A DNA stretch of 60,791 bases from Bradyrhizobium uaiense (lineage in GTDB: Bacteria; Pseudomonadota; Alphaproteobacteria; Rhizobiales; Xanthobacteraceae): NCBI RefSeq assembly GCF_010811875.1, contig NZ_VKHP01000019.1:1-60791 (forward strand). Reading direction: 5' to 3'. Positions 27,370 through 35,058 of the stretch are shown here, in pieces. The first letter of the stretch is position 1, and every line of letters starts with the position of its first letter. The position numbers and the translations under genes are program-made. Under the pieces are notes generated by a model. It ran no database searches and was not told the DNA's origin. It saw only the letters and a list, made by a program, of their open reading frames with translations.

Positions 27370-28641
27370 ATGGCCGTCACGCGTCATCAGACGCGCAGGG
27401 ATGTAATCCGTGGCGCCGCTGCCGTTGCAGCGGCGGCCTTGGCGCGTCCGGCGTTGGCCCAGGCCGCGCCGCGCGTTGCGGTGATCGGCGGCGGCTTCGG
27501 CGGCGCGGCCTGTGCGCGGGCACTGCGGCGGCTCGACGCCAAACTTCAGGTCACGCTGATTGAGCCGAACAAGACCTTCACCGCCTGCCCGTTCAGCAAC
27601 GAGGTGATCGCCGGCCTGCGCGAGCTTCCGGCACAGCAATTCGGCTACGACAAGATTGCCGCCGACGGCATTGCTGTTGTTGCGCAAGGGGCCACCAAGG
27701 TCGACGCCCAGGCGCGCAGGATCGCTCTCTCGGACGGCGCAACGCTGTCCTATGACCGGCTTGTGCTCGCTCCCGGCATCGACATGGGTTTCGATGCCCT
27801 GCCCGGCTATGACGAGGCAGCCGCCGAGAAGATGCCGCACGCCTGGAAGGCCGGCGCGCAGACCATGCTGCTGCGCCGGCAGCTCGAGGCGATGGACGAT
27901 GGCGGCCTCGTCGTGATCGCGGTGCCAGCCGCGCCGCTGCGCTGTCCGCCGGCGCCTTACGAGCGCGCCAGCCTGATCGCGCATTATCTGAAGGCGAACA
28001 AGCCGAAGTCGAAAATTCTGGTGCTCGACGCCAAGGATAATTACTCGCAGCAAAAGCTGTTCGAGAAAGCCTGGACGGAGCTCTATCCAGGCATGATCGA
28101 GCGGATCGCGCTGTCACAAGGCGGCCGCGTCACATCGGTCAATCCGGCGACCAACGAGATCGTCAACGACTGCGGCAATTACACCGCCGCGGTTGCCAAT
28201 GTGATCCCGCCGCAGCGAGCCGGCCGTATCGCCGAGATCGCCGGCGCCGCCGACCACACCGGCTGGTGCCCGATCGATCCGGTGACCTTTGCCTCAAAGC
28301 TTGTGCCCAATATCCATGCCATCGGCGATGCCGCGATCGCGGGAGGCATCCCGAAATCCGCCTCGGCAGCCGCGGCGCAAGGCCGCGCCTGCGCGGCCGC
28401 GATCGTCAACGCGCTGACGGGCAAGGCGCCGGAGACGCCGCGACTCGATGGCGCCTGCTACAATATGGTGGCGCCGGGCTACGCGTTCTCATTGAAGGGC
28501 ATCTATCAGCCGAAGGAAGATCAGTATGCCGAGGCCGAGGTAACCACGAGCCCGGTCGACGCACCGCGCGAGGTACGCCAGCGCGAGGCCGATCAGGCGC
28601 TCGACTGGTTCAAGACTATCACGGGAGACGCCTTTGGCTAG
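27370..28641 (+). CDS. soxF: Flavocytochrome c sulfide dehydrogenase-type flavoprotein (SoxF/FccB-like)
   Basis: The product is 423 aa with a Tat signal (TRRDVIRG, then an Ala-rich segment to ALAQA). The FAD site is VAVIGGGFGGAACARAL. The two redox-active cysteines of this family are present in the expected contexts: C192 in RCPPAPYERAS and C300 in HTGWCPIDP. The protein would oxidise sulfide or assist thiosulfate oxidation in the periplasm and pass electrons to cytochrome c. It heads the soxF-X-Y-Z-A run, and its 3' end overlaps soxX. The longest frame begins at TTG 27361; ATG 27370 gives a clean Tat signal. Confidence 0.85.
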   Translation: MAVTRHQTRRDVIRGAAAVAAAALARPALAQAAPRVAVIGGGFGGAACARALRRLDAKLQVTLIEPNKTFTACPFSNEVIAGLRELPAQQFGYDKIAADGIAVVAQGATKVDAQARRIALSDGATLSYDRLVLAPGIDMGFDALPGYDEAAAEKMPHAWKAGAQTMLLRRQLEAMDDGGLVVIAVPAAPLRCPPAPYERASLIAHYLKANKPKSKILVLDAKDNYSQQKLFEKAWTELYPGMIERIALSQGGRVTSVNPATNEIVNDCGNYTAAVANVIPPQRAGRIAEIAGAADHTGWCPIDPVTFASKLVPNIHAIGDAAIAGGIPKSASAAAAQGRACAAAIVNALTGKAPETPRLDGACYNMVAPGYAFSLKGIYQPKEDQYAEAEVTTSPVDAPREVRQREADQALDWFKTITGDAFG

Positions 28642-29083
28642 GCGCCCCCTCATCGCATTGCTCGCAGCGGCCGCGTCCACAGCCTTCGCGCCCGCAAGCG
28701 CCGTGGAGTTGCGACCCTACACCGTCGTGGGCGATGCGATTCCAGCCTCGCTGACGAGAGCCAGAGGCGACGCGACACGCGGCCGTGCGCTGGTCGTCGA
28801 GCGTGCCTCCACTTGCATCCTCTGCCACAGCGGCCCGTTTCCCGAGCAGGCGTTCCAGGGCGACCTCGCGCCCAATCTCGCCGGCAGCGGCAGCCGCTGG
28901 ACTGAGGGACAATTGCGGCTCCGGCTGGTCGATGCGTCGCATCTCAATGCGATGACCATCATGCCGTCCTATTATCGCGTCGACGGCCTCGCGCGCGTCG
29001 GCAATTCATGGCGCGGCAAGCCGATCCTGTCGGCGGAACAGATCGAGGATATCGTGGCCTATCTGGTGACGTTGCGAGAATAA
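28634..29083 (+). CDS. soxX: SoxX, monoheme cytochrome c of the SoxAX complex
   Basis: The product is 149 aa with a Sec signal peptide to about residue 23. One heme c site is C61-x2-C64-H65 (CILCH), and the distal Met is M110 in TIMPSYYRV, a SoxX hallmark. The start codon is TTG at 28634, overlapping the soxF stop by 8 bp and preceded by GGGAGA, which suggests translational coupling. With SoxA it forms the enzyme that links thiosulfate to the SoxYZ carrier. Confidence 0.88.
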   Translation: MARRPLIALLAAAASTAFAPASAVELRPYTVVGDAIPASLTRARGDATRGRALVVERASTCILCHSGPFPEQAFQGDLAPNLAGSGSRWTEGQLRLRLVDASHLNAMTIMPSYYRVDGLARVGNSWRGKPILSAEQIEDIVAYLVTLRE

Positions 29084-29086
29084 GGC

Positions 29087-29551
29087 ATGACGAATTTGGA
29101 CCACACCACGCGTCGCACGTTCCTGAGCCTCACCGGCGGTGCCGCAACGCTGGTTATCGTGCGTCCCGTGGACGCGACAACGGCAATGCTGTCAGCGGCG
29201 ATCCGCAATGTCGTCGGCGAAGCCAATGTGCGGACCGGCAAGGTCAAGCTCGACATCCCGCCGCTGGTCGAGAACGGCAACACGGTGCCGATGACGGTCA
29301 GCGTCACCAGCCCGATGACGGCGGGCGAGTATGTGAAGAGCATCCACGTCTTCAACGAGAAGAACCCGCAACCGAACGTCGGTAATTTCTATCTCGGGCC
29401 GCGCGCCGGTCGCGCCCAGATATCGACCCGCATCCGCCTCGCCGACAGTCAGAAGGTCACGGCCATCGCGCGGCTGTCCGACGACACGTTCTGGTCGGCG
29501 ACCGCAGACGTCGTGGTGACGCTCGCGGCCTGCACCGAGGAGGCGATCTGA
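29087..29551 (+). CDS. soxY: SoxY, sulfur carrier protein with atypical C-terminal tail
   Basis: The product is 154 aa with a Tat signal (TTRRTFLSL). The immunoglobulin-like SoxY domain is recognisable (PLVENGNTVPMTVSV, then IHVFNEKNPQPNVGNFYL). Canonical SoxY ends in the flexible GGCGG arm that carries the sulfur adduct. Here the C-terminus is VTLAACTEEAI: the cysteine is kept (C149) but without its glycines and five residues from the end. It starts 3 nt after soxX, and its TGA overlaps the soxZ ATG. Carrier function is likely but may be altered. Confidence 0.85.
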   Translation: MTNLDHTTRRTFLSLTGGAATLVIVRPVDATTAMLSAAIRNVVGEANVRTGKVKLDIPPLVENGNTVPMTVSVTSPMTAGEYVKSIHVFNEKNPQPNVGNFYLGPRAGRAQISTRIRLADSQKVTAIARLSDDTFWSATADVVVTLAACTEEAI

Positions 29552-29871
29552 TGCCGTCGGCCCTGATCAACGTGCCGAAGAAGGCCAAGCGCGGCGACAT
29601 CATCGAGATCAAGACGCTGATGTCGCATATCATGGAGACCGGCTATCGCCACACCGCGTCCGGCGACGTGGTGCCGCGCGACATCATCACCAGCTTCACC
29701 TGCCGCTTCAATGGCACCGAGGTCTTTCGCGCCGATCTGTTTCCCGCGATCGCGGCCAACCCGTTCATCACCTTCTTCACCACCGTGACCGAGAGCGGCA
29801 AGTTCGAGTTCGAGTGGATCGGCGACAAAGGGTTTTCGGAGACCGCACAGGCTTCGATCACGGTCGAATGA
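29551..29871 (+). CDS. soxZ: SoxZ, partner of the SoxY carrier
   Basis: The product is 106 aa, the normal SoxZ length, with no signal peptide of its own because it is co-exported with SoxY. Typical segments are AKRGDIIEIKTLMSHIMETG, then DIITSFTCRFNGTEVFRADL and GKFEFEWIGDKG. Start and stop both overlap neighbours (TGATG with soxY, ATGA with soxA), consistent with stoichiometric production. Confidence 0.92.
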   Translation: MPSALINVPKKAKRGDIIEIKTLMSHIMETGYRHTASGDVVPRDIITSFTCRFNGTEVFRADLFPAIAANPFITFFTTVTESGKFEFEWIGDKGFSETAQASITVE

Positions 29872-30641
29872 AGATTGCCCTCTGCATCGCGTTTGTGACG
29901 ACGATGGCGAGCGTGGCGTTCGCCACCGAGATCCCGCAGTCTGAACGCCGATCCGGCTACAGCTTCATGAGCGCGGACACCAAGGCGATGCAGGACGAGG
30001 ACACCGCCAATCCCGGCATGCTGTTCGTGCTCGACGGCGAAACCTTGTGGAAGCGCAAGGCCGGCAGCGCGGACAAGGCCTGCGCCGACTGCCACAACGA
30101 TGCGCGCGTCAGCATGAAGGGGATCGCGGCACATTATCCCGCCTTCGAGAAGGCGCTGGGAAGACCGGTCGACCTCGAAGGCCGGATCAACCTCTGCCGC
30201 ACCAATCATCAGCAGGCCTCTCCGTTTGCTTATGAAAGCCGCGAGCTGCTGGCGCTATCAGCCTATGTCGCGCAACAATCGCGCGGCGTGCCGATCGCAG
30301 CCGGCGACGATCCGGAGCTGGCGCCGTTCGTCGAGAAGGGCCGCGAACTTTTCATGCAGCGGCAGGGCCAGCTCAATCTCGGCTGCACCAACTGCCACGA
30401 CGACAATTGGGACAAGAAGCTCGCGGGAAGCGCGATCACGCAAGGACAACCGACCGGCTATCCGCTGTACCGGCTGGAATGGCAATCGCTCGGATCATTG
30501 CAGCGGCGGCTGCGTGCCTGCATCACCGGCATCCGCGCGCAGGCCTACGATTACGGTTCGCCCGAGCTGGTCGAGCTCGAGCTCTATCTGAAGTCGCGGG
30601 CGCGCGGCATGCCGATCGAGACGCCGGCGGTCAGGCCCTAG
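29868..30641 (+). CDS. soxA: SoxA, diheme cytochrome c of the SoxAX complex
   Basis: The product is 257 aa with a signal peptide to about residue 20. It has two heme c motifs, C72-x2-C75-H76 (CADCH) and C173-x2-C176-H177 (CTNCH), so it is the diheme form. The active-site cysteine is C218 in LRACITGIRAQ, the site modified by thiosulfate in SoxAX. The preceding CRTNHQQ segment is also typical. It is the last gene of the run; soxB, soxC and soxD do not follow. Confidence 0.9.
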   Translation: MKIALCIAFVTTMASVAFATEIPQSERRSGYSFMSADTKAMQDEDTANPGMLFVLDGETLWKRKAGSADKACADCHNDARVSMKGIAAHYPAFEKALGRPVDLEGRINLCRTNHQQASPFAYESRELLALSAYVAQQSRGVPIAAGDDPELAPFVEKGRELFMQRQGQLNLGCTNCHDDNWDKKLAGSAITQGQPTGYPLYRLEWQSLGSLQRRLRACITGIRAQAYDYGSPELVELELYLKSRARGMPIETPAVRP

Positions 30642-30649
30642 CACATCAG

Positions 30650-30774
30650 CCCGTCGCAAGCGACGCGAAGCAATCCATTACTCCCGGCTGTACCGGAAGA
30701 TGGATTGCTTCCTCGCTTCGGCGACAAAATCACTTTGCAATTCTGTCGCGAACTCTTCGCAATGACGGGGCTGG
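30650..30774. repeat. Intergenic palindromic repeat, family 2
   Basis: Arms of GCGAAGCAATCCAT and ATGGATTGCTTC type surround a short centre, and the block ends in CGCAATGACGGGG. A second copy with the same arms is at 57234-57318. It lies between the converging soxA and ferredoxin-NADP reductase genes. Confidence 0.75.
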
Positions 30775-30790
30775 AGGTCAGCGCGAAGAT

Positions 30791-31564
30791 TCAGCGCTCG
30801 GCGAACGCCTTCTCGACGACGAACTGCGCGGGCTCGCCGTGATTGCCCTCGACGAAGCCGCGGCCATTCAGCAGCGTGCGGGTGTCGGCGACCAGCGCCG
30901 GCGAGCCGCAGATCATGACGCGGTCATGCGCGGCGTCGAGCGCAGGTAGGCCGATGTCGGCGAACAGCTTGCCCGAGGTGATGAGGTCGGTGATGCGGCC
31001 GCGGTTGCGGAACGGATCGCGCGTCACGGTCGGATAGTAGACCAGCTGATCGCGCACCAGCTCACCGATCAGTTCGTCCTGCGGCAGCTTCTCGGTGATC
31101 ATCTCGCCATAGGCGAGCTCCTTGACGCGGCGGCAGCCATGCAGCAGCACGACCTTCTCGAAGCGGTCGTAGGTCTCGGGATCCTTGATGACGCTGAGGA
31201 ACGGCGCGAGGCCGGTGCCGGTGCCGATCAGGTAGAGATTGCGGCCGTCCTCGAGGTTGTCGATGACCAACGTGCCGGTGGCCTTGCGGCTGACGATGAT
31301 CTCGTCACCTTCCTTCAGATGCTGGAGGCGCGAGGTCAGCGGACCATCGGGAACCTTGATCGAGAAGAACTCGAGCGTATCCTCGTAATTCGCGCTGGCG
31401 ACGCTGTAGGCGCGCAGCAGCGGCTTCTCGCCGACCTTGAGCCCGATCATGGTGAACTCGCCGTTGCGGAAGCGGAACGACGGATTGCGCGTGGTCTTGA
31501 AGGAGAACAGCGTGTCGGTCCAGTGGTGGACGCTGAGGACGCTTTCCTGGTTGAAATTGCTCAT
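30791..31564 (-). CDS. fpr: Ferredoxin--NADP+ reductase
   Basis: The product is 257 aa, the size of bacterial Fpr/FNR. It has the FAD motif LLRAYSVASANYEDTLEFF (RxYS), the NADP part LYLIGTGTGLAPFLSVIKD and C-terminal VMICGSPALVADTRTLL. The enzyme moves electrons between NADPH and ferredoxin or flavodoxin. It is divergent from the enamidase gene and shares a promoter region with two operator half-sites of the nicotinate regulon, so its likely task here is to supply low-potential electrons to 6-hydroxynicotinate reductase. It ends in ...VVEKAFAER; many alphaproteobacterial FNRs have a similar extended C-terminus. Confidence 0.88.
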   Translation of the reverse strand: MSNFNQESVLSVHHWTDTLFSFKTTRNPSFRFRNGEFTMIGLKVGEKPLLRAYSVASANYEDTLEFFSIKVPDGPLTSRLQHLKEGDEIIVSRKATGTLVIDNLEDGRNLYLIGTGTGLAPFLSVIKDPETYDRFEKVVLLHGCRRVKELAYGEMITEKLPQDELIGELVRDQLVYYPTVTRDPFRNRGRITDLITSGKLFADIGLPALDAAHDRVMICGSPALVADTRTLLNGRGFVEGNHGEPAQFVVEKAFAER

Positions 31565-31586
31565 CGCACCAACCCCTGATTTGTGC

Positions 31587-31612
31587 TGCGGCGGAAAGGG
31601 ACTTGAACCCCG
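31587..31612 (-). other. tRNA 3'-end-like fragment (possible remnant)
   Basis: Read on the minus strand, these bases resemble the T-arm and acceptor end of a tRNA: GGGGTTCAAGTCCC followed by TTTCCGCCGC and A. The TTCAAGT seven-base loop with GGG/CCC pairing is characteristic. No D-arm, anticodon arm or CCA follows, so this is not a gene. It could be the residue of a tRNA-borne attachment site, or chance. Confidence 0.3.
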
Positions 31613-31683
31613 TTGACCGGCCGGATCGTTTGTATACGATCATTCGTATACAAACGAATAATCCGGCTTGATCGGAAAGTCAA
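31613..31683. promoter_or_regulatory. Divergent promoters with 30-bp operator (fpr / enamidase)
   Basis: A perfect inverted repeat with 13-bp arms (31627-31639, CGTTTGTATACGA; 31644-31656) and a 4-bp spacer contains GTATAC twice. Rightward, TTGACC (31613-31618) and TACGAT (31635-31640) are 16 bp apart, so the left arm lies between -35 and -10. Leftward, TTGACT (31683-31678) and TATTCG (31660-31655) are 17 bp apart, so the operator begins at the -10 box. Occupancy should block both promoters. The same core occurs at 41424-41435 and 41555-41572. MarR at 33095-33550 is the obvious candidate ligand. Confidence 0.75.
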
Positions 31684-31735
31684 GCCGGGCTCAAATTCCC
31701 GGGCAATTTCGGAAGAAAACAGAAGGAAAACACCC

Positions 31736-32932
31736 ATGGCTCACGACGCGCCCCAGGCCACCGGCCCCAGCAAGCTGGTGATCCGCAATATCGGGCTCTT
31801 GCTGTCGGGAGCGCTGGAGAAGCCGATCCTGGATGCCGATACAATCGTTGCCGAGAACGGCAAGATCACCGCGATCGGCCGCCTCAAGGACGTCGATACC
31901 GAAGGCGCCACCACCATCGTCGATGCGATGGGAACGACGGTCGCGCCCGGGCTGATCGACAGCCACGTCCACCCGGTCGCCGGCGACTGGACGCCGCGGC
32001 AGAACCAGATCAACTGGATCGACAGCTACCTGCATGGCGGCGTCACTACCATGATCTCGGCCGGCGAGGTGCACATGCCCGGCCGGCCGCGCGACGTGGT
32101 CGGCGTCAAGGCAATGGCGATCTTCGCGCAGCGCGCGTTCTGGACGCTGCGGCCGGGCGGCGTGAAGGTGCATGCCGGCGCGCCCGTGATCGAATGCGAG
32201 ATGGTCGAGGACGATTTCAAGGAAATGGCCGCCGCCGGCGTCAAACTGCTCGGCGAAGTCGGGCTCGGCGGCGTCAAGGACGGGCCGACGGCGCGGAAAA
32301 TGGTCGGCTGGGCGCGCAAGTACGGCATTCAAAGCACGATCCACACCGGCGGCCCGTCGATTCCCGGTTCCGGCCTGATCGACAAGGACGTGGTGCTGGA
32401 GGCCGACACCGACGTGGTCGGCCACATCAATGGCGGCCACACCGCGCTGCCCGACGACCAGATCCGTTGCATCTGCGAGGGCTGCAAGCGCGGGCTCGAG
32501 CTGGTGCATAACGGCAACGAGCGCTCGGCGCTGTTCACGCTGCGCACCGCGCGCGAGATGGGCGATCTGCACCGCGTCATCCTCGGCACCGATGCGCCGG
32601 CCGGCTCCGGCGTGCAGCCGCTCGGCATCCTGCGCATGGTCTCGCTGTTGTCCTCGCTCGGCGAGCTGCCGGCCGAGCTGGCGTTCTGCCTTGCCACCGG
32701 CAACACCGCGCGGATGCGCGAGCTCGATTGCGGCCTGATCGAGGTCGGCCGCTCCGCCGATTTCGTGCTGATGGACAAGGCACAGCATTCGCCGGGCAAG
32801 AACATCCTGGAGAGCGTTCAGCTCGGCGATCTCCCAGGCATCGGCATGACCATCATCGACGGCATCGTTCGCACCCAGCGCAGCCGCAACACCCCGCCGG
32901 CGGGAAAAGTGCCGGAGATCGTGGCGAAGTAG
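31736..32932 (+). CDS. Enamidase-type amidohydrolase (1,4,5,6-tetrahydro-6-oxonicotinate hydrolysis)
   Basis: The product is 398 aa. Its path matches what I recall of Eubacterium barkeri enamidase almost throughout: an N-terminal IRNIG and GALEKPILDADTIV strand, DSHVH (H77, H79), ALHGGVTTMISAG-like GGVTTMISAG, GEVGLGGVKD (E174, likely bridging ligand), TIHTGGPSIPGSG (H203), VVGHINGG (H230), LGTDAPAGSG (D286) and the C-terminal SRNTPPA. That Fe/Zn enzyme hydrolyses tetrahydro-oxonicotinate to ammonium and 2-formylglutarate. AGAAGGA precedes ATG 31736. The 6-hydroxynicotinate reductase gene of the same regulon makes this substrate, which supports the call strongly. Confidence 0.88.
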   Translation: MAHDAPQATGPSKLVIRNIGLLLSGALEKPILDADTIVAENGKITAIGRLKDVDTEGATTIVDAMGTTVAPGLIDSHVHPVAGDWTPRQNQINWIDSYLHGGVTTMISAGEVHMPGRPRDVVGVKAMAIFAQRAFWTLRPGGVKVHAGAPVIECEMVEDDFKEMAAAGVKLLGEVGLGGVKDGPTARKMVGWARKYGIQSTIHTGGPSIPGSGLIDKDVVLEADTDVVGHINGGHTALPDDQIRCICEGCKRGLELVHNGNERSALFTLRTAREMGDLHRVILGTDAPAGSGVQPLGILRMVSLLSSLGELPAELAFCLATGNTARMRELDCGLIEVGRSADFVLMDKAQHSPGKNILESVQLGDLPGIGMTIIDGIVRTQRSRNTPPAGKVPEIVAK

Positions 32933-32940
32933 TTCGATAG

Positions 32941-33083
32941 AATATCCGTCACCCTGAGGTGCGAGCCTTGCGGCGCAACAGCGCCGCTGGGCGAGCCTCG
33001 AAGGGTGAACGGCCCGCGGCCAAAGCCGGGCCGTCGGCCCTTCGAGACGCCGCGCTTCGCGCGGCTCCTCAGGGTGACGGTGA
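32941..33083. repeat. Intergenic palindromic repeat, family 1
   Basis: Terminal arms TCACCCTGAGGTGCGAG and CTCCTCAGGGTGACGG enclose a second nested pair (CCTCGAAGGGTGAACGGCC with GGGCCGTCGGCCCTTCGAGACG). The same composition occurs at 15703-15842. It lies between the converging enamidase and marR genes and probably folds into a long RNA hairpin that ends both transcripts. Confidence 0.75.
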
Positions 33084-33094
33084 TGGATTTGGAA

Positions 33095-33550
33095 TCACCG
33101 CAGCTTCCCGAGCAGCGCCATCAGCGTGTCGCGCTCCTTGGCGTCGAGCGGCGCCAGCGTTTCCCGGGAGATCACCAGCGCATTCGGCGCCGCCTTGTCG
33201 GCCATCTGCTGGCCGGCGCGCGTCAGGCTCACCAGCAGGCGGCGGCCGTCGTCGGGATCGGGCGCAGTCTCGGTCAGGCCACGCGCGGTCAGGCGATCGA
33301 TCACGCCCTTGATGGTCGCAACGTCCATCGACGTCAGCCGTCCGAGCTGGTTCTGCGAACACGCGCCGACCTCCGACAACTTCGACAGCGCCGCCCACTG
33401 CGTCGGCGTCAGATTGATGCCGATCTCGCGGGCGAAGATCACGGCGTGGCGCTGCGACACCTGGCGCAGGATGAAGCCGATCTGGTCATCCAGCACGTAA
33501 CCCGGCTTGGCCGCCTTGACGCTTCGCTTCTGTACAGCACTCCTCGCCAT
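33095..33550 (-). CDS. MarR-family regulator, candidate repressor of the nicotinate genes
   Basis: The product is 151 aa with the winged helix-turn-helix of MarR proteins: LTPTQWAALSKLSEVGACSQNQLGRLTSMDVATIKGVIDRLTARGL, then the wing DPDDGRRLLVSLT. AGGTGGG precedes the ATG. It is the last gene of the operon headed by the 6-hydroxynicotinate reductase, so it would repress its own production through the palindrome at 41424-41435. MarR-type NicR proteins of Pseudomonas and Bordetella respond to 6-hydroxynicotinate; the same ligand is a reasonable guess here, not shown by the sequence. Confidence 0.87.
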   Translation of the reverse strand: MARSAVQKRSVKAAKPGYVLDDQIGFILRQVSQRHAVIFAREIGINLTPTQWAALSKLSEVGACSQNQLGRLTSMDVATIKGVIDRLTARGLTETAPDPDDGRRLLVSLTRAGQQMADKAAPNALVISRETLAPLDAKERDTLMALLGKLR

Positions 33551-33565
33551 CGTCCCACCTCGCCG

Positions 33566-34270
33566 TTACAGCGACAGATGCGCGTCGCGGATATCCGGAC
33601 GCGCATCGAGTTCCGCCATGGTGCCGCCAAAACAGATCCGGCCGCGCTCGATGATGTAGGCGCGATCCGAGATCAGCCGGGCGAAATGCAAATTCTGCTC
33701 TGACACGACGATGCTGACGCCCTCTTTCTTCATCGCCAGGATCGCATCGACCATCTGCTCGACGATCTTCGGCGACAGGCCCTCTGAGGGCTCATCCAGC
33801 AGCACCAGCGACGGGTTGCCCATCAGCGTGCGCGCGATCGTCAGCATCTGCTGCTCGCCGCCGCTCATGCGTCCACCGGGGCGACCGCGCATCTCGCCGA
33901 GGTTGGGGAACAGCTTGAACAGTTTGTCGCGGTCCCATTGCGGCGCGCCAGCCCGCTTCGGCTGGCGACCGACCTCGAGATTTTCCTCGACCGTCAAATC
34001 AGTGAAGATGCGCCGCTCCTCCGGCACATAGCCGAGCCCGCCGCGCACGATCGCATGCGTCGGCAGCTCGGAGACGTCCCTGCCCTCGAACATCACACGC
34101 CCTGAACGATTCTCGACCAGGCCGACGATGGAGCGAAATGTGGTCGACTTGCCGGCGCCGTTGCGGCCGAGCAGCGCGACGACTTCGCCCTCGCCGACCT
34201 CGAGCGCGATATCGAACAGGATATGCGCCGGGCCGTAGAAGCTGTTGAGGTCCTTCACCGTGAGCTTCAT
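33566..34270 (-). CDS. Liv-type ABC transporter ATP-binding protein (LivF-like), nicotinate locus
   Basis: The product is 234 aa with Walker A GRNGAGKST, signature MSGGEQQMLTIARTLM and Walker B LVLLDEPSEGLSP. Its ATG overlaps the stop of the LivG-like gene (ATGA), and its end lies 15 bp before the marR start. Second ATPase subunit of an importer encoded inside the 6-hydroxynicotinate reductase operon; the likely cargo is nicotinate or a related pyridine carboxylate. Confidence 0.9.
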   Translation of the reverse strand: MKLTVKDLNSFYGPAHILFDIALEVGEGEVVALLGRNGAGKSTTFRSIVGLVENRSGRVMFEGRDVSELPTHAIVRGGLGYVPEERRIFTDLTVEENLEVGRQPKRAGAPQWDRDKLFKLFPNLGEMRGRPGGRMSGGEQQMLTIARTLMGNPSLVLLDEPSEGLSPKIVEQMVDAILAMKKEGVSIVVSEQNLHFARLISDRAYIIERGRICFGGTMAELDARPDIRDAHLSL

Positions 34271-35058
34271 GCCGATGCTCCCTCGCGGTGCCGGGCGTCA
34301 TAGAGCAGGCCTTCGCCGAGATAGATCGCCCGCACCTGCGCATTGCCGCGCACTTCCTCGGGCGAGCCTTCGGCGATCAACGTGCCGCGATTCAGCACCA
34401 AGATGCGGTCGGCATGCTCGAACACCACATCCATGTCGTGCTCGGTGAAGAGAACACCGATCGACTGCTCGCGCGCGATCCGCGCCGTCAGCCGCATCAG
34501 CTCGACACGCTCGCGCGGCGCCATGCCGGCGGTCGGCTCGTCCATCAGCAGCAGCTTCGGCTGGTTGGCGAGCGCGATCGCAAGCTCCAGCCGCTTGACA
34601 TCTCCATAGGCGAGCTCGCCGCAGGGCCGCTCCGCATAGGCCCCCATGCCGACCAGGTCGAGCAGTCGTCCCGCCTCGTCGCGCGCCTGGCGCGCGGTCG
34701 AGGCCCACATATTGAACAATCGCGCGCCGTGCGAGACCAGCGCGACCTGCACGTTCTCGCGCACCGTCATGGTCGGGAATGTCGCGGCGATCTGGAAGGT
34801 GCGGCCCACCCCCATGCGCCAGATCACGCGCGGCTTCTTGCCGGTGGTCTCCGCGCCGAGCACGCGAATGCGGCCAGAGTCCGGAATATTCTGGCCATTG
34901 AGCATGTCGAAACAGGTGCTCTTGCCTGCGCCGTTCGGACCGATCAGCGCCAGGATCTCCCCGGCGCGCAATTCAAAGGAGACGCCGCGCACGGCATGCA
35001 CGCCGCCATAGGATTTGGTCAGCCCTTCGACCGACAGCAATGTGGGGACCACGCTCAT
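34267..35058 (-). CDS. Liv-type ABC transporter ATP-binding protein (LivG-like), nicotinate locus
   Basis: The product is 263 aa. Walker A is GPNGAGKST, the signature region CGELAYGDVKRLELAIALA is the degenerate LivG form, and Walker B is LLLMDEPTAGMAP. ATG 35058 overlaps the fused permease stop (ATGA); the much longer open frame upstream is read-through over the permease gene and not coding. It works with the LivF-like subunit downstream. Confidence 0.9.
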   Translation of the reverse strand: MSVVPTLLSVEGLTKSYGGVHAVRGVSFELRAGEILALIGPNGAGKSTCFDMLNGQNIPDSGRIRVLGAETTGKKPRVIWRMGVGRTFQIAATFPTMTVRENVQVALVSHGARLFNMWASTARQARDEAGRLLDLVGMGAYAERPCGELAYGDVKRLELAIALANQPKLLLMDEPTAGMAPRERVELMRLTARIAREQSIGVLFTEHDMDVVFEHADRILVLNRGTLIAEGSPEEVRGNAQVRAIYLGEGLLYDARHREGASA

